In this document: one piece after another, positions 35,030 to 46,551 of the stretch
How positions within the stretch are numbered: the first letter of the stretch is position 1
How the letters are laid out: each line of letters opens with the position of its first letter
Source of the DNA: Margaritifera margaritifera
Taxonomy: Eukaryota > Mollusca > Bivalvia > Unionida > Margaritiferidae
Direction of reading: 5' to 3'
DNA: 64,000 bases
Assembly: GCA_029931535.1 (NCBI GenBank)
Contig: JAQPZY010001471.1
Coordinates: 1-64,000, forward strand
Made by a program: the position numbers and the translations under genes
Notes under the pieces: model-generated
Seen by the model: the letters and a program-made list of their open reading frames with translations, nothing else
Told to the model about the DNA's origin: nothing
Database searches by the model: none

Positions 35030-35720
35030 AGTAATATTGCCATGGAGTTTTCACCAGAAGACTTCTTATGATGTCTGGTCCTAAATGAAAACGGTTTTGA
35101 TCTGACACAGTGGCCATCTTGAAAATATCACTACTCCGGAGGAATGGATGGTCGTATCAACGTGGGGTTTTTACTAAACAACTTCTTGTGATATTATTTC
35201 TTAAACTGGTCTTAATGGTGCCATTCAGACATTCAATATGCCTGTCACAGTGGCCATCTTGAAAATCTTGTTATCCCTATTTCTCCTGAATGAATGGTCA
35301 TATCAGCATGGGGTCTTCATTAAAAGACTTCTTATGAGGTCTAGTTGGTCATAAATGAAAATGGTGCCGATCCGATTTCTAATATGACTGCCACAATGGC
35401 TATCTTGAAAATCTTGTTATTACTACTTCTCCTAGCTGGCTGGTCATATTGACATTGTACTTTCACCAGAAGATTTCTTATAATGTCTAGTTGGTACTAA
35501 ATAGAAATGGTGCCAATCTGATATAGAATATGTCCACCATGGCATTAATCTTAAAAATCTTGTTCTCGTTGCTCCTTCAAAACAGAAAGTCATATCAACA
35601 TGGGGTTTCCACCAGAAGCCTTCTTATGATGCCTTGTTGGTCCAAAATGAAAATGATACCAAGTTGACATCCAATATGTCCACCACAGCAGCTAATTTGA
35701 AAATCTTGTTATCATTGAAG
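35030..35720 (+). repeat. ~145-bp tandem repeat, five copies
   Basis: The landmark TGGCCATCTTGAAAATCTTG falls at 35,111, 35,251, 35,396, about 35,540 and 35,688. Units also carry CATATCAACATGGGGTTTTC, AGAAGACTTCTTATGATGTC and GGTC..AAATGAAAATGGTGCC. The same unit occurs inverted at 10,925-11,165. Confidence 0.9.
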
Positions 35721-36524
35721 AATATTAAAGTAGGTTTCAACACTCTATAGTTAAAAGGAAGAAATGGTCTTCTCTTGAATTTCTTTAAATTCTTTTCAGC
35801 CAGTTGAGTGTTAGTCCCGTTGAGCGACTCATTTTTTAAACGTATTTGGAGGAGGCTATCTGTCGATACATCTACAGTTTATGGTGCAAATTTTTATGGG
35901 TTTGAATCCTGATAAAATCCTGGTAACTGTAGCAGTTAAGAAAGTACTACAGCAATTAACCATTTATTCGCTTTGGTTTCTGCAATATTTCTTAGCAAAC
36001 AGAAAGAAAACATAAGAATGAATACATAGGATGTTAAAGCTTGACTAGTTGAAGATGAGATCATACAGATTTCCTATCACAATCATTGAGAAGAAAAAGA
36101 AAGTTGCAATAATCCTTTTTTTAAATTTGTTATTTGTTAAAAAAAAAAAGAATTCCACATGCTGTGTCTTACTTGCTTCATTATGGCATGATCCAAAAAT
36201 CTATAACAGGTAACAGAACAAGAAAGATGGATCATTGTGATCCATTTTTAAAAGGTGTGAATTTTAGTCTTTGAAGTGCTTGATTAAACTTTTGATGATC
36301 ATATATGCACTGGTCAGAGTGTAAAGTGAAATGGACCCAAATATACAAACTTAAATCAATCTTTAAGGCATTAAAAGCAGGTCACTATGAGTTACTTTTG
36401 CTTCTGGTGATGCATGGTTCTCAGGATGAATACATCCATCAAGTGTCATTACTGTACATAAAACAGCTTCAGAGCAATGAAGCAAAATGCAAAGCTTTAT
36501 CGTAACACCTACCGCCATGATGGT

Positions 36525-37565
36525 GACTACACCAACATACATCCTAGGAAAGGGCACTTATGTCTCATCTTTGTTCTGAAAACACTACCATACATCCTAG
36601 GAAAGGGCACTTATGTCTCATCTATGCTCCGACAACACTACCATACACCCTAGGAAAGGGCACTTATGTCTCATCTATGCTCTGACATATACATCTTAGG
36701 AAAGGGGACTTATATCTCATCTTTGTTCTGACAACACCACCACCATACATCCTAGGAAAGGGCACTTATGTCTCATCTTTGTTCTGACAACACCACCACC
36801 ATACATCCTAGGAAAGGGCACTTATATCTTATCTTTGTTCTGACAACACTACCATACACCCTAGGAAAGGGCACTTATGTCTCATCTATGCTCTGACATA
36901 TACATCTTAGGAAAGGGCATTTATGTCTCATCTTTGTTCTGACAACACCACCACCATACATCCTAGGAAAGGGCACTTATGTCTCATCTTTGTTCTGACA
37001 ACACCACCACCATACATCCTAGGAAAGGGCACTTATGTCTCATCTTTGTTCTGACAACACCACCACCATACATCCTAGGAAAGGGCACTTATATCTTATC
37101 TTTGTTTTGACAACACTACCATACACCCTAGGAAAGGGCACTTATGTCTCATCTATGCTCTGACATATACATCAAAGGGCATTTATGTCTCATCTTTGTT
37201 CTGACAACACCACCACCATACATCCTAGGAAAGGGCACTGATGTCTCATCTATGCTTTGACATATCATACATCTTAGGAAAGGGCATTTATGTCTTATTT
37301 ATGCTCTGACAACACCACCATACATCCTAGGAAAGGGCACTTATGTCTCATCTTTGTTCTGACAAGACTACCATACATCTTAGGAAAGGGCACTTATGTC
37401 TCATCTTTGTTCTGACAAGACTATCATACATCTTAGGAAAGGACACTTATGTCCCATCTATGCTCTGACATATCATACATCTTAGGAAAGGGCACTTATG
37501 TCTCATCTTTGTTCTGACAACACTACCATACATCCTAGGAAAGGACACTTATGTCTCATCTATGT
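36525..37565 (+). repeat. ~55-bp minisatellite, about 20 copies
   Basis: The unit CATACATCCTAGGAAAGGGCACTTATGTCTCATCTTTGTTCTGACAACACCAC recurs about 20 times between 36,525 and 37,565 with unit lengths of 45-58 bases. Variants (CCTAGG against CTTAGG, CTATGCTCTGACATAT against CTTTGTTCTGACAACACCACCAC) appear in a repeated order, so blocks of several units were duplicated together. Regular spacing and lack of spacers rule out a CRISPR array. Confidence 0.95.
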
Positions 37566-37569
37566 TCTA

Positions 37570-38394
37570 CAATCAAACACAACATAATTGCTGTTACCAG
37601 TAAACTTTGGTATGCACAATGCTTTGAAGAATGTTATGCAGATGTTCCAAAGTAAAGTAACAATAACATAATGCCACTATATGTCATGTGGCTTTCAAAT
37701 AAAAACTAAAAAGCTACTTTATGCACCTTAGTTACATAGTAATAAAATAATTGTGAGCTTACAGCTTTCATATAAAAAAAACTTGTTTTGACAATTGATG
37801 CATTTTTCTTCAAAAAGTATGGAGTAATGCTACATATAAGTAAACAAATACAAATACTTAAAAATATGTACTTAGACCATGAGTTTACTTGTAAACATGA
37901 ATCCTCTCACCAAAAGTAGCACATTTAGAGTAGTTGTTAATATGTTTATACAGCCCTGGAGAGTTTTTCCAAGGACTTTTCAAGGACTTCCAAACATTTT
38001 CAAGGAGTATTTTTTTTGAATGGAAATTTAATTTTCTCCATATGTTAGTTTGTTTATCCCTAAATAGGTACCAATGTAGCAAAAAAAAGAAGAAATTATT
38101 ACCATGACATTACAGCAAAGGGTTACTACTCCATCTGGTATCTATCCTTTAATCAACCCAATTTTCTCCAATTTTACTGTATTATTTTTCGAAAATACAT
38201 AAATAAAAAAATTTATGAATTTAAAAATTACATATTTTATCAGTTTTAATGTTTTATATTCCCTCAGATGAATTCAGGAGTTTTGGGCAAAATTTAGGGA
38301 ATTTTTCAAGGATAAAATCAACTTTTTCTAAATTCAAGGAGTTTTCAAGGCAACCCTTCAAATTCAAGGATTTTTTGCCCACTTGTGTCCGTCA
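37570..38394. other. No recognised gene
   Basis: AT-rich. The stretch 37,950-38,370 repeats the words TTTTCAAGGA, AATTCAAGGA and TTTTCCAAGGA several times, like the inner part of a foldback or an old minisatellite. Confidence 0.4.
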
Positions 38395-39440
38395 CGTGTA
38401 GTCCATCAGCCTACAATCGTTTGTTACCTTATCCTGGAGTCCATACTTCTCATCTTATTTCAATCAAACTTGAAATATGGGCTTATATCCTCAAAATCTT
38501 TGACATGTTCAATAATGAGTGAGATTGACACATATTAATGAGGTGATCTTGCATATGATTGGCCAAGATAGTTACCAATATGGATGTAAAATTTCTGACC
38601 TAATTTTGATCAAACTTGGAATGTATGCTTATATCATCAAGATCTTGGAGTAGTTTGATAATGAGCAATATACTCACATATTAATGAGGTCATCTTGCAT
38701 CTGATTGGCTGACCTTGTTACCACTCCAGAGGCCAAATTTCTGAATTGATTTTGATCATACTTGGAATATTCATGTACTAATATCATCAAGATCTCACAC
38801 AATTTAGATAATGAGCAAGATCCATGGCTGAATTCGTTACCACTCTGGGAACTGTATTTCTGATATAAGTTTGATGAATCTTGGAATATATGTTTATATC
38901 ATCAAGTCGTGGACAAGGTTGATAATGAGTGAAATGTATGCATATTAATGCTTGCAAGGTTGATAATTAGTGAAATGTATGCATATTAATGAAGTTAGCT
39001 TGCATTTTATTGTCTGAGCCTGTTACCACTCTGGAAGTCATATTTCTAGTCTGATTTAGATCAAACTTGAAATATGGGCTTATATCATCAAGGTCATGGA
39101 CTGGGTTCAATAATTAGCAAGATCCATGAATATTAATGACATGAAATGAGCTTGCATCTGATTGACCAAGCTTGTTTCCACTCTGGTTTCCATTTCTGAT
39201 TTGGTTTTATTCAAACTTCAAACTGAGACTTATATAATTAAGATCTCGCACGAGTTTGATAATGTGCAGCATTCATGCATAATAATGAGATAATCTGGCA
39301 TGTGATTGGTTGAGCTTGTTACCACTCTAGAGACTATTTCTGATCCAATTTTGATAAAACTTGGTAAATAAGTCTAAATCACCAAGATCCTGGATGAGTA
39401 CAATTATGATCAAGATTCATGTATATTAAATGAACACTAT
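38395..39440 (+). repeat. ~145-bp tandem repeat (second family), about seven copies
   Basis: Units read TTTGATCAAACTTGGAATATG, CTTATATCATCAAGATCTTGG, TTTGATAATGAG, CATATTAATGAGGT, ATCTTGCATCTGATTGGC and TGTTACCACTCTGGAGACC. The GATCTTGCAT landmark falls at 38,545 and 38,691 (146 apart) and recurs with decay to 39,440. The same family fills 62,395-63,075 in the same orientation. Confidence 0.88.
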
Positions 39441-40479
39441 GAATAGTGGCGCCCCTACCGAGGCGCCTGGGGGCTATGTTCTTTAGTGGCACCCCTAGTT
39501 TTATATGTCAGTTGCCAACCTCCCTCCTCCCCCCATATAAGTTTTGTGAAGAATTGTTCCCGTTACACTAAGGTGAGGTGAAATACTTATTTAAATTTCT
39601 GCTGCTGCAAAAAAAAAAAGAAAAAACTCCCAATGGCACTCCATTTGCCACCTGGGGGCAATTTGTACCCCCCAACCCTCCCCTCATGCTGACACTGACT
39701 ATGAAATCTGGGATAAAATGACATGCTTGCAACTTCTGTCAAAGAATAAAATAATGAACAATAAAAATTCGTGTACAATTTTAATAATCGCAATAACAGT
39801 CCCGGTAAAGAAAATAATAAAGTCAATAAAAAGTATACAAGATAGCAGATTATGACCTGCCATATATTGATCATGCAGGATTTCTGGAAAATTGATGTGA
39901 TCTGAATAACTGTTATAATGAAAAAATTCACAAGCCAACATACCCTTTTCATTATGTATTTGAGAAAAGAAGTCTGATTTTCAAACTGTGCAAATTTGTT
40001 TTATAAGCAGTTAGTGACCGGGTACTTTTTCTACTCGTCTATATAACCACACTTACTTTTAGTAAAAAAAAATTTTGTAACTAAGTGTACCGCACAAAAA
40101 TGCACACAAGCCTATAAATTTTTAAGTGATTTGGGATCACTTCAACCCTTTGCTATGTAAAAATATACATCTTTAAAAAAGTAAAATACTCCAATATTTC
40201 AGAAGTGATCATCCTTAACAGAAGAAATTGTTATTCATGAAATTTTACAGATCTGATTCAAAATTTTAAATAACGAAGAGAAGCCAAATGAAAAAGCATT
40301 TCCTATTTCTATAGGGCAATCTCAATCTCCTGTTGAAGGAAATGTCTCTGAGATGATAACATACTTATCATGTCTGAAAACACCATACACCCTGATATGT
40401 CAGCAGATCCGAGTCTATCCTTTTCACAGTTGGGTGTGTGTTGTACAGGAATAAATATGATATTCCAATGGATGTGTGT

Positions 40480-40860
40480 AGTTTTCAAATAAAAGTACAG
40501 TACACATTATAACATTGTCCATAGGAGCCATAGAGTATACTGCTTTATAGTGAGACTGCCTTATAATGAAGTACATGATACAGTATTCCCTCATTATAGT
40601 GCTGTATATGTGAGACATATAGTATACTGCTTTATAGTGAGATAGCCTTATAATGAAATATGATACAGCACTGCCTCATTATAACACTGTCCATGAGAGC
40701 CATAGAGTATATGGCCTTATAGTGAGACTGTCTTATAATGAAGTACAGGATACACAAAATTGTACTGCCACCTGATGAAATGGGATCAAAAACCATACTT
40801 GCCTTATAACAGGAACTGTATTGTAATGAATGGTATTATAGTAAGGGAGTGCTGTATAAT
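40480..40860. mobile_element. MITE cluster, possibly pogo/Tigger-type
   Basis: The sequence TATACTGCTTTATAGTGAGACTGCCTTATAATGAAGTA recurs at about 40,536, 40,624 and 40,708. TACAGCACTGCCTCATTATA (40,660) faces its inverted counterpart TATTATAGTAAGGGAGTGCTGTA (40,830-40,855), giving inverted termini about 195 bases apart. A further decayed end lies near 41,000. CAG-starting, TTATA-rich inverted ends suit pogo/Tigger non-autonomous elements, but no transposase is present, so the class is inferred. Confidence 0.55.
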
Positions 40861-41194
40861 CTACCGGTACTTGACTTTTTATATAATTGGAATTTATCTT
40901 GTGAACAAGTTATTAGGATAGCAAAGCAGCCAACAGCATTGCACTGGCTTTGCATCTCATGTCCTGTGTCCAATCTTAGACTTTTGCAAGTGCAAGTATA
41001 GTGCTCCCTCTGTATAATGCCCTTCATGGAACACATAAAAACAAACTGCTTATAAGTGATGGAGCCTTATATTGAGGTATATTCCAACATGTTTACATCA
41101 TAATAGTGCATAAAAACCTATAAGTCAAATCCTGTTTTCCCATTAGTGGTAGTTAAAGCAGCCACTGGCTACTAATTTTATGAACTAATCCCTC

Positions 41195-41445
41195 TTCATC
41201 CATAGGCCTGATGCATTCTCCTGCATGTGGTAAGAGGTGACTAATGAAGGCAGGAACTGTAGTGACTCAGTGGTTAGCATGCCATACTGGTGACTGAAAT
41301 GGTGCTGGTTCAAATCCTAATACTGAATCAACCTGGGTTGGCTACCATGTTTCTTCCTTGAGCAAGGCACTGTACTCCAACTGCCTCTGCACTAAATAAC
41401 CTACATGTGTTGCTGTGATGTAAAACACCAAACCAATCCTGGGCA
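41195..41445 (+). mobile_element. tRNA-derived SINE, best-preserved of three
   Basis: The leader CCTGATGCATTCTCCTGCATGTGGTAAGAGGTGACTAATG is followed by box A-like GTGACTCAGTGGTTAGCATG and box B GGTTCAAATCC, which is a perfect match. The tail domain then reads TTGAGCAAGGCACTGTACTCCAACTGCCTCTGCACTAAATAACCTA and a GTAAAACACCAAACCA end. The leader before box A is shared with the 13.9-kb copy, so it is part of the element. Confidence 0.8.
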
Positions 41446-42348
41446 ATTATAAAAAGATAAATGTTCAGTGCTCTCTTTAAGAACATATGAGCACATCCTG
41501 GGCTTTCAAATGCCAGACTTGACCCTCTGCTTTCTAAGACTGCATCTTCTGAACCCTCAATAACTCTGGGCCCTCAATTTTTTCAAACTGAATTTTGTGG
41601 ATCCACATTTTCCCTAAAAGATTCTATGACAAAAAATTCCTATTGTTCAAGAAAGATAATTACACGAACAGAAATAAAGAATTCTTATACATCTCAAAAA
41701 GTGAGGAAGATACAAATTTTATGACATAAAATAATAGTTCATATACCCAATAAAATTCATAAATAATAAAGTTTTATTGATTCTCCTCGAATGTAATGAT
41801 TTGACACCCACTAATGGACTCCCTTTGTTCTCATCTGGACCCCCTATTTTCTTATCAGGGTCCCCAGTTTCTGGAGAATGAGAGTCCTGGACTCTTAGTG
41901 TCAAAGGCCTACAGAGAACCCTGTGTGCTGTGATTATCAGTAAACTTGAAATAACTGATGTAAATTTGGCTACAAGTAGAAATATTTTAGTGTGAACCTA
42001 GCCAATCATGCCAACACCTAACCAGTAGAATCTGTTGTAAAGGCTGTTGGAGCTTGTGCAGTCGACAAAATTTTTTTATAGCTTTAATGCATCTTTAAGC
42101 ATTAATTCCACTCAAAGGTATTACAAAGGTGATAAGTTAAAATGAAGAAATGGATTAATGGATTGAGAAATGAATCTCAGAATCATACCACCAGTGTCCC
42201 CTGTAATCATCAATGAAATAATATACTTTGCTATTTTCGACTTAATGGCCAAGTGAAGTGAGTACCTAATAAATTCAATAAAAGATTTCAAATCTATTGG
42301 GTCTTGTTGTAACTATTCTCACTTTTAATAAGGTAGAAAAACCACACA

Positions 42349-44604
42349 TCAATTTTCCTCACAGTAAGCACCACTTCGTTCATAAAAACTAATACTTAAT
42401 TTTGAATAACCTCGGATTATCTTTATCAGTTTATTTTGCTTCTTCTTAAGTGCTGCTGAAACTGCCAAATATCTAACCTTGAAATTCTGGCCCTCTGAAA
42501 TTGTGACAGTGCAGTTATTCTGACACTCTTCAATAAAATGACAGAAACCATCATCAGTGATGAAGTAATTTAAGCAGAACTCAAGAGCCTCCAGGTTTTT
42601 GCAGTGTTTAGCGATAAGGTCTAAAGTAACATCTGTGAGCTGACTTGGCTGGAGAAGTGATCCACCAGAAATGTTCAGTTTCTTTATTCGCTGACACCCC
42701 TTGACCACATACAACAACCCCTGGTCTGTGACCTGGGAACACCCTTTGAGAGACAGGACTAGAAGGTCCAGGCAGTGGGTGGCAATTTGTTTGAGGGAAT
42801 CATTCTCAATTTTGGAGCAGAATTCAAGAGAAAGATACCGAAGATGGGAATGGTATGAAAAGGAGATCTCTTTCAAAACTGATGCTTGTGTATGATAAAC
42901 TTGTTGTGGTTTGATATATTTTGTGAACAAATTAGAATCGATGCTTTCAAGATCTTGTGGGGCTTCCGAACCAGACTGTACGACAGCCAGATTTTCATTT
43001 TGTTGTGCTGTCATCTTTGAACTCCAATTATTTTCTGTAATCGGGCTCTCTGAAAAGATCACTTTTGATTCTACCTTGGGCAAATGCATGGTCTCAGTTC
43101 TCTCATCAATAGGCTTTGCTTCTAGAAAGTCATTTTCTGATCCAGCTTTTGCTCCTTGCAGTGCCAAACTTTCATGATAAACTTTGGTAGCACAGACCGA
43201 CTTTTCCTTCCCATTCATATCAGTGAAATGGAGGACACGATATGATTCCCTACATCTTTTACAAACATATGTATCATTCTTATGGTTACCCTTCGCTACA
43301 TAGTCAACTCTAGAGTCATCAAAATGTGAAAAAGTGTCAAAGTTGAGCTGGCATAGTCGGTGACAAACATCAAGAAAAAGTTCTATCAGGTTTCTTGAAT
43401 TTATCACCAAAAAGTTGATTCCTGCAGCCATCAACTGAACACATTTTGTCAACTTGACTGATGTTAGAAGAGGGCAGTGTTTTGATAGTGCAATTAAGGC
43501 ATCATCCGTAAGGGCTGTGCAGTCTGAAAGATCAATAAATCTGAGATGGTGACTCTTCTCTGCGAGTGAGATGACACCTATATTGTTGATCTCTGTACAA
43601 TTACTGATAGAAATATTCTCAATTCTCTGGCAATATTCAACTACAAGCTTGAGACCATAGTTAGTTATATTGCATTGAGACCCTAGGTCATCCTTATTAA
43701 GGGTCACATGTCGAAGCTGTGGACAGTTTGATGCTATGTGAGATAATCCAATATCTGTTACCATTTTACCAACATCAAGTGAAATGTATTCAAGATTTGG
43801 CCAGAGCCTTGAGATCACCTCAAGATTTCTGTCATCCAAACTTGTGTCATAGATGCTTAGCTTCACCAAGTGTTCCAGCTTCCCCTTCACATTGAGAAAA
43901 GCATCAGCTGTCAAAACATTGCACTTTATGATGTGTAACTCCTCAAGATTTGGATGCTTCTGAAGCAAAACTGATATGGCAGAATCACCCACAATACTAG
44001 TATTCAGTTTAATCTTTTTCAATTTGGTGCAGTTTCCAAAAACCAATGTCAAAATCTTGTTCAAGCTGTTCTTGGTTTCATCACTAAACACTGATTCTGA
44101 GTGTGGTATATTTATCAGCGAAAGAGTTTCAAGGAATTGTAATCCATTCACTACGAGTAAAAAACTTGCAAATTCTTCAGCATCATCTATTGCATAAACT
44201 AATCCTCTTACCTGGGGATACTTTTGTAAAAGTTTCTGTATGACTTCAACTCTTAAAAAAGAACCCACAAAATCAAAGTGTCTTAGATTGGGACAGAATA
44301 TTCCTTCATGGATGTAGGTCTCATCAGCAAGAGGAGGGTAACCAAACTGAATTTTTTCCACAATATCACACACACCAGACAGGAGAGTTAGAAATGAAGA
44401 ATCTGTAATTTTCTCCTTTATTGGACTGACTGCTAAATTCAGGGAAAGCCACAGGGTTCTATCATAGCTGTATGTATGCCAAAGGCGACAGGTTTGCCGC
44501 ACACTTTGCATCAAATCCAGTGGAGAAAGGAAAGAAATTATATGCATTGTTATTTCATATGGTAAGTCTAGTATATACATGGTAACACAGTGATACTGAT
44601 TCAT
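42349..44604 (-). CDS. F-box/leucine-rich repeat protein (FBXL type), single coding exon
   Basis: A 751-residue protein that would act as the substrate-recognition subunit of an SCF (SKP1-CUL1-F-box) ubiquitin ligase. Residues 11-55 form the F-box (ILDLPYEITMHIISFLSPLD, then the VRQTCRLWHTYSYDRTLW end that contacts SKP1). Residues about 100-430 carry cysteine-containing AMN1-type LRRs such as LRFIDLSDCTALTDDALIAL and LLTSVKLTKCVQLMAAGINF. A CKRC motif follows near residue 447, then a polar, probably disordered linker to about 580, then a second LRR block (583-700) with LLVLSLKGCSQVTDQGLLYV. The split LRR array with a long insert is unusual. The start is the first in-frame Met; a second Met at residue 9 (MYILDLPYE) stands directly before the F-box. 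It has no internal stop and looks functional. Confidence 0.88.
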   Translation of the reverse strand: MNQYHCVTMYILDLPYEITMHIISFLSPLDLMQSVRQTCRLWHTYSYDRTLWLSLNLAVSPIKEKITDSSFLTLLSGVCDIVEKIQFGYPPLADETYIHEGIFCPNLRHFDFVGSFLRVEVIQKLLQKYPQVRGLVYAIDDAEEFASFLLVVNGLQFLETLSLINIPHSESVFSDETKNSLNKILTLVFGNCTKLKKIKLNTSIVGDSAISVLLQKHPNLEELHIIKCNVLTADAFLNVKGKLEHLVKLSIYDTSLDDRNLEVISRLWPNLEYISLDVGKMVTDIGLSHIASNCPQLRHVTLNKDDLGSQCNITNYGLKLVVEYCQRIENISISNCTEINNIGVISLAEKSHHLRFIDLSDCTALTDDALIALSKHCPLLTSVKLTKCVQLMAAGINFLVINSRNLIELFLDVCHRLCQLNFDTFSHFDDSRVDYVAKGNHKNDTYVCKRCRESYRVLHFTDMNGKEKSVCATKVYHESLALQGAKAGSENDFLEAKPIDERTETMHLPKVESKVIFSESPITENNWSSKMTAQQNENLAVVQSGSEAPQDLESIDSNLFTKYIKPQQVYHTQASVLKEISFSYHSHLRYLSLEFCSKIENDSLKQIATHCLDLLVLSLKGCSQVTDQGLLYVVKGCQRIKKLNISGGSLLQPSQLTDVTLDLIAKHCKNLEALEFCLNYFITDDGFCHFIEECQNNCTVTISEGQNFKVRYLAVSAALKKKQNKLIKIIRGYSKLSISFYERSGAYCEEN

Positions 44605-44801
44605 AAATCTAACTCTTTAACCTTTCCTTCACATTGCCAATTCCCGCTTCACAAAATTAAGTAAACTGTTAGGCAAGAGATATGTTCACACCCTGGTTGT
44701 CCTGGTTACAAGTTTCTGAGAACATGTGCTCAAACTTGGCACCTCCCTAGCTAGATCAGTTTTCTAGTACCATCTGATAGCCACTTCTCATGATCCATTC
44801 C
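44605..44801 (-). promoter_or_regulatory. 5' UTR and 3' splice site of the F-box/LRR gene
   Basis: On the minus strand the sequence TATTTTTGTTGCAG ends at 44,801 and is followed by GAATGGATCATGAG, a good polypyrimidine tract and AG acceptor. The coding exon would therefore start at 44,800, with about 196 bases of 5' UTR and at least one non-coding exon further upstream (higher coordinates). The UTR holds a short upstream frame starting at the ATG near 44,798 (15 codons), which could damp translation. Confidence 0.55.
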
Positions 44802-44824
44802 TGCAACAAAAATATAAAGTTTTT

Positions 44825-44940
44825 AATGAAAGGTCAGTCATCAGATGAAATCAATGAAAGATCAGTCATCAGATGAAATCAATGAAAAGGTCAGTCATCA
44901 GATGAAATCAATGAAAGGTCAGTCATCAGATGAAATCATG
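44825..44940. repeat. 28-bp minisatellite, four copies
   Basis: The unit AAAGGTCAGTCATCAGATGAAATCAATG is repeated four times with almost no change, just inside the 5' UTR intron of the F-box gene. The low divergence suggests recent expansion. Confidence 0.95.
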
Positions 44941-46148
44941 CTTGTTGTAAAGGATAAATAACATAAATTTTAAAAATCTACAACACTGGAGAGCATTTTA
45001 TCCATTTTTTAAACATATTTTGAGAGATTATCTCCATAGAAAGGTTCTTTTAATCTGTGAGTAAATTACTGCAATTATTAAAGTAGAAGTTCAGAAAAGC
45101 AGCAATTTTTATTTTTAGATCACTAGGCCTATCTAAATATTAATTCTCTTTCTCCATGTAAATCTAGATTTGATTCTTGGGGTCAATATTATATTTGAAG
45201 CAATCATTATCATCCTCCTCCTAGACAAGGAGTCATCAGTTTTATTAAGCTAAGGATCAACTCTCATAATCTAAACACTGTACTTGGTAGACATTATAGA
45301 CTTCATTGCAGCAACAGATCATTCAGCTGTGTAAATTGTGTATAGAAGCCAGGCCTGTAGACAAACCCTTTTTTTATCAAACTAGTTGATATACATGTAG
45401 AACCATCTTTCAGTGATATTAATGACAAAAAAATTTCTCTTTATTCTTAATGGGAATGATTATGATAATTATCAAGTTATATTTCTCTATGGTTTTCAGT
45501 TTGTATAAACTGAGAGAAACTTTGTTGAATAAGTAACCTCAGAACCTCATTACGGCCAAGTAAACATAATTCCTGCACCCTGACCAACCCTCCTAGGCTA
45601 AAACCCTGTGGACTCCATTTTTTTGCTGACATTGTATTTTTGAGTAAATGTAATTTCCTAAAATGTTGACATCTGGTCTGTTACATTTTTTTTTTTTTTT
45701 TTTAATTCCAGTATTTAGAATTGACTAATCAGAATCCTTCATATTTCTTTCGTTTGACAATCAGAACTAATGAAGAATATACCAACTCATATATTAAATT
45801 TGTATTCTTAAAGACTATCTACGTCGACCGACCCAACTTTTTCAAGCCTGTTAGAAAAACTTTCTTTTTTTTCTTACTGGGCCTGACCTATCAGTAAATT
45901 AATGACCATTAAAACATTATATTTATACTTAGTGAGATTAATTAGTATATTTACAAGATGTTTTCTATGGTTAATTGTATAACATGCATCTAATGTGTAT
46001 TACATGTCATATGGTATTTACTAAATACATGTATGTGCAAATGTTTTTTTTTTTCGTGACAATCCCGTAATTTGGTTTTATATTCCAATAAACTTAATTG
46101 AATTGAACTAGCTGTTAGATAGCTCAAAGACTAGTATACATGCGTTTC

Positions 46149-46248
46149 TAGTCCTATAAGTCTGCCCCCCAAACTTGTACTGATACGGTTTTAAAAACCG
46201 ACAATCTGTATCAGGACAGGTTTGGGGGTTGAAATTTATTGGACTATA
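46149..46248. mobile_element. ~100-bp foldback MITE
   Basis: TAGTCCTATAAGTCTGCCCC... at the left pairs with ...TTTATTGGACTATA at the right. The inner arms CCCCCCAAACTTGTACTGATAC and GTATCAGGACAGGTTTGGGGG also pair, so the whole element can fold into one hairpin. No coding capacity. Confidence 0.7.
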
Positions 46249-46551
46249 TAATGCTTTCCTAGCTACCCGATAGACAAACTACAAAGAACAGATTATTAGC
46301 ATATCAGTATGTCCAGATTCTCAGCATGCCATTGTTCTAGTTATAGTTTAATTATCACCTAAACTGCATATATAACACTCTTATCAATACTTCAAACGCT
46401 TCTTAAAGCCAATATTCAATAATTTTTGACTTGGCAAGGAAGAAAAGGTAGGTGTGCTTGATTTATAATCTCAAATAGAATAAAGTGTATAGGGCAGTAT
46501 TCATGATCCTAAAGTTATATTTGTCTGTCGAAAAAGAAAATTATTTCGTAC

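Noticed and set aside
36525..37565. CRISPR-like regular array
   Set aside because: The units are adjacent with no unique spacers, and the genome is clearly eukaryotic.
39587..39952. 121-codon minus-strand hydrophobic frame
   Set aside because: AT-rich Phe/Leu/Ile composition, includes an A-tract, overlaps another open frame on the same strand and lacks any known motif.
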